Shown one piece after another: positions 19,771 to 25,101 of a stretch of 25,101 nucleotides of DNA. The notes beneath the pieces were generated by a model. The model worked only from the letters and a program-made list of their open reading frames with translations. It was not told the DNA's origin and ran no database searches. The stretch is from Penium margaritaceum. Its lineage: Eukaryota; Streptophyta; Zygnematophyceae; Desmidiales; Peniaceae. The DNA is taken from assembly GCA_023375785.1 (NCBI GenBank), contig SZWC01001179.1:203451-228551 (forward strand). The letters run 5' to 3'. The number at the start of each line of letters is the position of its first letter. Position 1 is the first letter of the stretch. The translations under genes and the position numbers were made by a program.

Positions 19771-19812
19771 ATTTCCTCCCTTGTGTGAAATTATGGATTC
19801 TAGTGTGTGAGC

Positions 19813-19831
19813 CTTAGCCTCCATGGCTAAG
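19813..19831 (+). other. LTR hairpin 2
   Basis: CTTAGCC, loop TCCAT, GGCTAAG. A perfect 7-bp stem 42 bases after hairpin 1. Confidence 0.5.
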
Positions 19832-19874
19832 TGGTGTGGCTTGTGAGAGGGCTGACTTGCCCAAGCTCTAGCTC

Positions 19875-19880
19875 TATATG
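19875..19880 (+). promoter_or_regulatory. Possible TATA box of the E LTR promoter
   Basis: CTCTATATGTACTCC at LTR position about 625, the only TATA-like run in the LTR and kept in most copies. The position would put the RNA start in the last 90 bases of the LTR. Motif only; no transcript evidence. Confidence 0.35.
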
Positions 19881-19990
19881 TACTCCATCATTTTGAATGA
19901 TTGAACAACCATTCTTCAGCACAAGTGATGCCCTTCCAATCACACATGCTCGCTGCTCCAAGGCTCCCTCTCTCCTCCATTTCCAACATT

Positions 19991-20002
19991 TGGTATCAGA
20001 GC
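19991..20002 (+). other. Primer binding site of E
   Basis: TGGTATCAGAGC, initiator-Met tRNA type, two bases after the 5' LTR. Confidence 0.92.
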
Positions 20003-20033
20003 CAAGTTCTGCCACTTTTAGCCAGCACAGGCC

Positions 20034-20050
20034 GTCACTTTCAGAGTGAC
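20034..20050 (+). other. Conserved leader hairpin (E)
   Basis: GTCACT, loop TTCAG, AGTGAC. The stem is identical in B, C and E; only the loop differs (TTGAG in B and C). Confidence 0.6.
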
Positions 20051-20141
20051 GGGTTGGGGTGCAACCTTTACCAAATTTGCCAATCAACCACTGGATCGTC
20101 AAGTTCAGAAGACAAGCTTTGCAACGAGCCCAAGATCGCGA

Positions 20142-20160
20142 CGATCCAACGGTCGGATTG
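20142..20160 (+). repeat. Leader copy of the CGATCCAACGGTCGGATTG motif
   Basis: Exactly the 19 bases found in E's 3' LTR at 24560-24578. In the leader it is followed by AGAGTTAT, in the LTR by GGAGATAT, so the likeness extends further. It contains ATCC...GGAT and CCGA/TCGG half-palindromes. Confidence 0.7.
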
Positions 20161-20635
20161 AGAGTTATGGTCAAAACGAGGTCGGCCAGGGCTACACTCT
20201 TCTCTATGAGTAAGACTGTCGCCTTGTGATGACCATGACTCTCTTGTTTCTTTGTTAAATTTAAAAAGTGGCACATGAGAATTGTATTATTTTTCCTAAG
20301 CTTTCCATTGGTGCAAAAATATTTGCATTCCATCAATTCGTTTGGGAGAAACGCCGTTTACAAGCTGGCTGGCCTGAGTTGGAGTAGGAGCAGAAGCATA
20401 CCCTGTTTTCAAGAGGGCATATCTTTCAACATCCCCTGTTGATGACCCTGTTTTATGGGTCGATCTGAAAGGTTTTGAGCTGCATTTTCCAGTGGTGGGC
20501 TTTGTTTTTCCAAATTCCTAGTCTGCTGTCATCTACAGTCCATTTTCTGTCAGACAGATGTCTGGGAGAAGCAGTAGCAGAAGCAGGGATAGCGCCGCCA
20601 CCCAAGGGCAGCGTTGAGCATCACCAAAGCTCAAA

Positions 20636-21567
20636 ATGGCAGCAGCAGGCGTGGTTACAGCAGCCCAGCCTTTGGAGAGGCTGGAAGGACGCGCCAACTT
20701 CACGTTTTGGAAGATCCGTACCTGCCTCCTTTTGGAGGAGAGGGGCTTGTGGGAGGTGGTGAGCGGCGATGAGCGCGCTCCGCCTCCACAGGCAAAAGAC
20801 ATCACCGCAGCGCAGGTGGTGGCGGGGAAGACGCCGCAGAAAGGTGCAGCAGATGCAAGTTCATCTACAACTGCAGTGGCGGCGTATGAGGAGTGGAAGA
20901 AGAAGGACAGGCAGGCTTACAGGTTGCTTGTCAACACCATCTCCAACCCGCATCTTCAGTACGTGAGTGACAAGGCTACTGCAAAGGAGGGGTGGGACAC
21001 GTTGTGCAAGAAGTATGAGAGCAAGGATCCTGCATTCCTCATGCTTTTGGAGGAAAAGATGATGGCGCTGAAAATGCAGGGTGGTGAAGGGATGGAGGCG
21101 TATCTGGACAGGGCCAAGGAGCTGGCGAAGCAGTTGAGAGCGGCCGGCAACCCTATGGAAGAGACGCGCTTCATCCTCCTCTTGCTGAGGGGACTCCCAA
21201 CCAGCTACGACACGGTGCGAGAGACGCTGGAGTGCCAGCCAACTCTCGACCTCGACTTCATCTGCACACACCTGGTGTAGGTGGAATTGCGTCGCAATGC
21301 AGCAAAGCGCAATGGCGGCAGCAACAGTGAAGCAGCTTTCATGGCCATGGGCTCACGCAACCAGCAACAGCAGCATTCCGGGCAGCAGAGAGGGAAGAAG
21401 AAGGGCAAGTGCCACTATTGCCAGAAAGAGGGGCACTACAAGAAAGAGTGCTTCAAGTTCAAGAGGGACCAGAAGGAGCAGCAGCAGCAGCAGCAGCAAA
21501 AGCAGCAATCTCCACAGCAACAGCAACAGCAGTCACAACAACGCCAGCAGCAATAGCAGCAGCAGAA
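20636..21567 (+). pseudogene. gag: Copia gag of E, with CCHC knuckle and polyglutamine tail
   Basis: The ATG at 20636 (CAAAATGGCAGC) starts MAAAGVVTAAQPLERLEGRANFTFWK. Residues 1-214 are open and form the copia gag domain (YEEWKKKDRQAYRLLVNTISNPHLQY, KMMALKMQGGEGMEAYLDRAKELAKQL, LLRGLPTSYDTVRETLECQPTLDLDF). TAG at 21278-21280 (CAG to TAG) breaks it. Downstream in the same frame is the zinc knuckle CHYCQKEGHYKKEC (21410-21451), which binds element RNA. A Gln-rich tract follows with another CAG to TAG stop at 21554-21556. If those two stops were absent the frame would lead into protease without a shift, which suggests a single gag-pol polyprotein as in most plant copia elements. Confidence 0.92.
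21479..21565 (+). repeat. CAG/CAA microsatellite coding polyglutamine
   Basis: A run of CAG and CAA codons, with occasional AAG, TCT-CCA and CGC, lies between the CCHC knuckle and protease. It encodes mostly Gln. It cannot be compared with the other copies, because B and C lose this part. Confidence 0.85.
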
Positions 21568-22054
21568 CCAGACTGGCGTGCGCCATTTTGGCAACATGAA
21601 CGTTGCCAAGGAGGTGCGCGACCGCCTCTTCATGGCGAAGTCTGACATGTCGCAGAAGGAAAAGGCGGATCTGGTGTGGTACAAGGACTCGGGGTGTACC
21701 AAGAGTCTGACGCACCACAAGGAGTGGTTCACGCAGCTGCTCTCCATTCCCCCCGTCCCATTGCTTTGGGTGATGATCGGGTGGTGTATGCTGAGGGGAT
21801 TGGGATTGTGGAGATGTGGTTGGAGACCCCGCGTGGCATTGAAGTGGGAGTGTTCCATGGCGTGCTGTACGTACCTAATGCTGCGTTCAATCTTCTCTCA
21901 GTATCCTCTCTCACCAACACAGGACTGCGAGTCGTCTTTGACGATGACTATGGCTACATCCTCGACAAGGAAACAAGAGAGGAGTAAGCCAGGTCGGTGA
22001 AGGAAGGCGACATGTACCGCCTGCTGGGGGCAACCAAGATCCCGCGTGAGCAGA
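21568..22054 (+). pseudogene. pol: Copia protease region of E, frameshifted
   Basis: The aspartic protease cuts the polyprotein. The active-site Asp-Ser-Gly is at 21686-21694 in the setting VWYKDSGCTKSLTHHKEWF. The next residues are Cys-Thr, where many copia proteases have Ala-Ser/Thr. At the C run 21749-21754 the frame shifts, continuing as RPIALGDDRVVYAEGIG and ending in VLYVPNAAFNLLSVSSLTNTG, the usual end of the copia protease. A stop at 21985-21987 (TTG in D) follows in DKETREE. Confidence 0.88.
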
Positions 22055-22962
22055 GTCTTGCAGCAGTGGAGCAGGCAACAGATGGCGAGATCTGGCATGC
22101 GCGCTACGGCCACATCGGCATGCGCGCCTTGTAGCAGCTTCAAGCAAAGCAGATGGTGCGTGACTTGCCTACCATCTCTAACTTTGAGCAGCAGTTGTGC
22201 ATCGGCTGTTTGGAGGGGAAGCAGCACCGGGAGGCATTCTCTGGAGCAGGGGAGCGTGCGAAGGAGGTGTTGGAGCTGGTCCACACGGACTTGTGCGGAC
22301 CGATGCAGACCCAGAGCTTTGGAGGCTCTAGGTATTTCCTGACCTTCATTGATGATTTCAGCCGTTACACTGCTGTGTACTTCCTTCCTTCCAAGGACCA
22401 GTGCTTTGACAGGTTCAAGGAGTTCAAGGCCATGGTGGAGAACCAGACTGGCAAGAAGATCAAGGCGCTGCGCAGCGATCGCGGTGGAGAGTACCTGAGC
22501 AAGGAGTTCCAGGACTACCTCGCACCAGCTGGCATCAAGGCGCAGCGTACCGTGCCGTACTCGCCGCAGCAGAATGGTGTAGCAGAACGCGCCAACCGCA
22601 CCATCGTTGAGTCGGCGCGCTCCATGCTGCACGCAGCGCGGCTGTCCTACGACTTCTGGACCGAAGCCGTGAGCACTGCGGTCTACATCAAGAATCGCAG
22701 TCCCACCAAGGCGCTGGAGCAGATGACACCGTACGAGGCGTGGTTCGGCAAGAAGCCGAGCGTGGGTTATCTCCGAGCATTTGGCAGCCTGGCGCACATG
22801 CACGTGCCAAAAGAGAAGCGGCAAAAGTGGGATGCGAAGAGTGCGTAGATGCTGATGATTGGCTACGATGTGGCAAGCAAGGCGTATCGCCTCTACGAGA
22901 GGGATACAGGCCACGTCATCATCTCCAGGGATGTCGTCTTCAATGAGAGCAACGTCATCGGC
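22055..22962 (+). pseudogene. pol: Copia integrase of E, two stops
   Basis: Integrase joins the DNA copy to the genome. Zinc finger: His at 22095 and 22111 (WHARYGHIG), Cys at 22198 and 22207 (CIGCLEGKQ). Catalytic core: Asp at 22288 (HTDLCGP), Asp at 22477 (SDRGGEY) and Glu at 22585 (NGVAERANRT), with exactly 35 residues between the last two, the family's D,D35E spacing. The C-terminal part AYRLYERDTGHVIISRDVVFNE follows. Stops: TAG at 22132-22134 and 22846-22848, both CAG to TAG. Between them the core is open (22153-22848), so all catalytic residues are kept. Confidence 0.92.
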
Positions 22963-23898
22963 ACCAACATTGTGTGTGAAGAGACAACAGAACCAGCAGC
23001 TGACGAGACAGTGGGAGCAGAAATTCTTCCTGACCCAGTTTCTCCCGATCCTTCCTCTACTGTGACAGTGGGAGAATCACTCTACTCTCCCATGTCTGAT
23101 GCAGCAGATACAGCAGCTTCATCGGCAGAAGCAGAGNCACCACCAGCAGAAGCAGTTGTGCCAGCCGCACCGCGTCAGCCGCCTGCTAACGCTCCAGCTC
23201 CAGGTCGGAGGTACCCTCTTAGGGTGCGTTACAAGCCTGGTGAGCGCGGCCATTTCTGGATGCTGCAAAAACCAGAACAGATGAACGTTGCAGTTGCAGC
23301 AGATTCAGATGAGCCAACGTCATACAAGGAGGCCATGGCTGCACCGGATGCAGCAGATTGGGCACAAGCCGTACAGCAAGAGATATTGTCGCAGCTGGAC
23401 AACGGCACGTGGGAGCTGACTGAGCATCCACCTGGACGTAAAGTGATCAAGTGCAAGTGGGTCTTCAAGAAGAAGCGGGGAGCAGATGGTAACCTGGAAA
23501 AGTACAAGGCGAGGCTCGTCGCCAGGGGCTACTCGCAGCAGGAGGGCATCGACTACACAGAAACTTTTGCCCCCGTTGCAAAGTTTGCCTCTGTGCGCAC
23601 GCTCCTCTCTTATTCAGCAGCTGAGGACTTCGAGGTTCACCACATGGATGTCAAGACGGCATTCTTCAATGGTGACTTGGAGGAGGAGATCTACATGGAG
23701 CAGCCGGAGGGGTTCGTCATGGATGGCCAGGAGCACCTGGTCTGCAAGCTGCAGAAGTCGCTGTACGGCCTCAAGCAAGCGTCGTGTGCTTGGAACCAGA
23801 AGTTGGATGCGGCGTTGCAGTGCATGGGGTTTGAGCGCAGCGAGTGTGACTACAGCGTGTATCGCTGGCAGCATGAGCATGAGATCCTCATCATCATT
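22963..23898 (+). pseudogene. pol: Linker and truncated RT of E, lacking YVDD
   Basis: An acidic Ser/Ala/Pro linker (with an ambiguous base at 23137 standing where other copies have 13 bases) leads to RT: VRYKPGERGHFWMLQKPEQMN, IKCKWVFKKKRGADGNLEKYKARLVARGYSQ, FAPVAKFASVRTLLSY, KTAFFNGDLEEEIYMEQPEGF, YGLKQASCAWN. RT ends at HEILIII, immediately before where YVDD should be. An N at 23899 follows, and the next base belongs to RNase H. About 459 bases present in A are absent. The ASC in place of ASR comes from a CGT to TGT change. Confidence 0.9.
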
Positions 23899-23899
23899 N

Positions 23900-24397
23900 G
23901 GCATCACCTACAACGGCAATGACAACAGCATCATCGGCTACACAGACGCAGATTGGGCTTCAAACCCTGAGGACCGCAAGTCCATCTCTGGACATGTGTT
24001 CCTCATGAATGGTGGAGCCATCAGCTGGTACAGCAAGCGGCAGGTGGTCGTGGCCACCTCGAGTACAGAAGCTGAGTACGTATCTCTCAGCTTTGGAGCC
24101 AAGGAAGCAGTTTGGCTCCAACGTCTCATGGCAGAGATGAGTAGGAGTGCAGCAGTTCCAGTTCTTGTGCACGTCGACAACCAGAGCGCAATCGCACTCG
24201 CCAAGAATCCTGAGCACCATGCACGCACCAAGCACATTGACATCGCATATCACTTCATCAGGCACATGGTGCAGGAGGGTGCTATCAAGCTGGAGTTTAC
24301 TCCAACGAGCAAGCAGGTTGCTGATTTCTGCACCAAGCCAGTGACCCGTGAGAAGCAGCAGTTTTGCATAAAGGCATGTAGACTCAGCCCACTCTGA
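23900..24397 (+). pseudogene. pol: RNase H of E
   Basis: GITYNGNDNSIIGYTDADWASNPEDRKSISGHVFLMNGGAISWYSKRQ, SSTEAEYVSLSFGAKEAVWLQRLMAEM, DNQSAIALAKNPEHHARTKHIDIAYHFIRHMVQEG, ending in SPL and TGA at 24395-24397. The acidic catalytic residues of copia RNase H (TDADW, TEAEY, VDNQSA) are present and this part is open. It is out of frame with the RT before the N at 23899. Confidence 0.9.
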
Positions 24398-24404
24398 CTG
24401 CGGC

Positions 24405-24416
24405 AAAGTGGGAGAT
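24405..24416 (+). other. Polypurine tract of E
   Basis: AAAGTGGGAGAT directly before the 3' LTR start. Confidence 0.82.
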
Positions 24417-25101
24417 TGTTGGAAAGGGAGCCATCCGGCTCAATTTCAGGTCCACAAGAGCAAGTTCCAGGAAAGTACCAGATTCCTGCTCCGATCGCCA
24501 ATACAACTTCACCATTGGAAAGATCATGTGGCAAAATGTCTACGGTCCACGTTTGAGGCCGATCCAACGGTCGGATTGGGAGATATGAATTTTCGAAGTT
24601 TCGGGGGTCATGGACCGTCGATGTGTGGGTGGACATGGGTGATGGCTCCATGCCTTAGCCTGAGAAAAGAAAAAGGCAAGAGGTCCAGGGTCAAGACCTG
24701 ATGGGAGAAATATCCAAAAAGGTCCTTGGTCTTAGGATTGCCTTGTCAGAGTGTGCTGACTAGGATAAAGGTACCTCTCCTTACTTTTTAGGTGAGGTGA
24801 GATCCTTGTGTGCTAGCCATGGACACATGGCGATTCTCCATGGGTTTGTGGGTTATGTGACCACTAGGAGTGTGCCATGAGAGCATTCTCTAGCTCTCTA
24901 GGTCGTGTGTGAGTGGTCAGCCTGATTGCTAGGCTGATTTCCTCCCTTGTGTGAGATTATGGATTCTAGTGTGTGAGCCTTAGCCTCCATGGCTAAGTGG
25001 TGTGGCTTGTGAGAGGGCTGACTTGCCCAAGCTCTAGCTCTATATGTACTCCATCATTTTGAGTGATTGAACAACCATTCTTCAGCACAAGTGATGCCCT
25101 T
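24417..25101 (+). repeat. Family 1 LTR, 3' LTR of E, cut by window end
   Basis: TGTTGGAAAGGGAGCC... through LTR position 685; the last 53 bases or so lie outside the window. It is about 2% different from E's 5' LTR by eye. Confidence 0.95.

Larger units (their letters stand above)
19251..19988 (+). repeat. Family 1 LTR, 5' LTR of E (738 bp)
   Basis: TGTTGGAAAGGGAGCC... to CCATTTCCAACA, followed directly by TTTGGTATCAGAGCC. The LTR carries the element's promoter and RNA end signals; a TATATG at 19875-19880 is a possible TATA box. Confidence 0.95.
20003..20635 (+). other. Untranslated leader of E
   Basis: Non-coding stretch of 633 bases between primer binding site and gag, collinear with C. 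It holds a hairpin at 20034-20050 and, at 20142-20160, a copy of a 19-base motif also present in the LTR. It presumably contains the packaging signal, but I can only show the hairpin and the motif. Confidence 0.75.
19251..25101 (+). mobile_element. Element E: most complete family 1 copy, 3' LTR cut by window end
   Basis: 5' LTR 19251-19988, primer binding site, leader, gag, protease, integrase, RT (part missing), RNase H, polypurine tract, then 685 of about 738 bases of the 3' LTR. Comparing the two LTRs by eye gives about 14 differences in 685 bases, or 2%, so it is much younger than A, B or I. It interrupts the protease region of D. Several stops, a frameshift and the loss of the RT active site make it non-autonomous as sequenced. 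Confidence 0.93.

Noticed and set aside
21898..22914. Long minus-strand open frame (338 codons) opposite E's integrase
   Set aside because: It is antisense to a clear integrase with zinc finger and D,D35E residues, and similar shadows appear opposite the same region of D and A. GC-rich coding sequence readily gives such frames; no known domain is seen in it.
22740..24397. Ser/Arg-rich alternative-frame proteins overlapping RT (for example 23486 onward)
   Set aside because: These are second-frame readings of RT sequence. The 303-codon one exists only because the N at 23899 joins an off-frame RT reading to the true RNase H frame.
1..25101. CRISPR array suggested by many direct repeats
   Set aside because: The repeats are 738-bp LTRs and element bodies in a eukaryotic retrotransposon stack; there are no short regular repeats with spacers.

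Overview
The window is a stack of nested Ty1/copia LTR retrotransposons. I can support no host gene, no tRNA or rRNA gene and no CRISPR array. Copia gag-pol proteins, an initiator-Met-tRNA-type primer binding site (TGGTATCAGAGC) and stop codons that recur as CAG to TAG (the expected footprint of CHG cytosine methylation) point to a plant nuclear genome. I cannot name the species. Element letters and 'family 1/2' are my own labels.

Two families are present. Family 1 has a 738-bp LTR running TGTTGG...CCAACA. It is followed by the primer binding site, a leader of about 630 bp, gag (with one CCHC knuckle) and pol in the order protease, integrase, reverse transcriptase, RNase H, then a polypurine tract directly before the 3' LTR. 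Family 2 (element F) lies on the minus strand, is older, and has an LTR of about 1.19 kb.

Layout from left to right:
- 1-529: right part of a young family 1 LTR (L1). It appears to be inserted in the integrase region of element A.
- 530-3806: A, a pol remnant plus its 3' LTR, itself inserted in F.
- 3807-3925: integrase fragment of F.
- 3926-6642: B, a gag-only family 1 derivative inserted in F, with target duplication CCCTC on both sides.
- 6643-8214: F continues (pre-integrase, protease and gag on the minus strand).
- 8215-10148: F's 5' LTR. It contains a pair of inverted arms of about 145 bp and a family 1 solo LTR (K, 8869-9606) with target duplication CCTAC.
- 10149-11061: I, an old, badly decayed family 1 RT fragment.
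- 11062-12520: J (minus-strand LTR missing its 5' end), G (core of a second family 2 LTR) and H (5' part of a family 1 LTR).
- 12521-15518: C, a doubly deleted family 1 element inserted in H.
- 15519-19250: D, a minus-strand family 1 element inserted in C, carrying the best-preserved RT-RNase H frame.
- 19251-25101: E, the most complete family 1 copy, inserted in D. Its 3' LTR is cut by the window end.

The order of events follows from who interrupts whom. I and G are oldest, then F (in I), J (in I) and H (in G), then A, B and K (in F) and C (in H), then D (in C), then E (in D) and L1 (in A). No copy in the window encodes a full uninterrupted gag-pol. E supplies a recognisable gag, protease and integrase but has lost the RT active site. 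D and A keep RT and RNase H but lack gag. Three single-N positions occur, and two of them coincide with sequence that sister copies retain, so some of the damage in E may be an assembly artefact.
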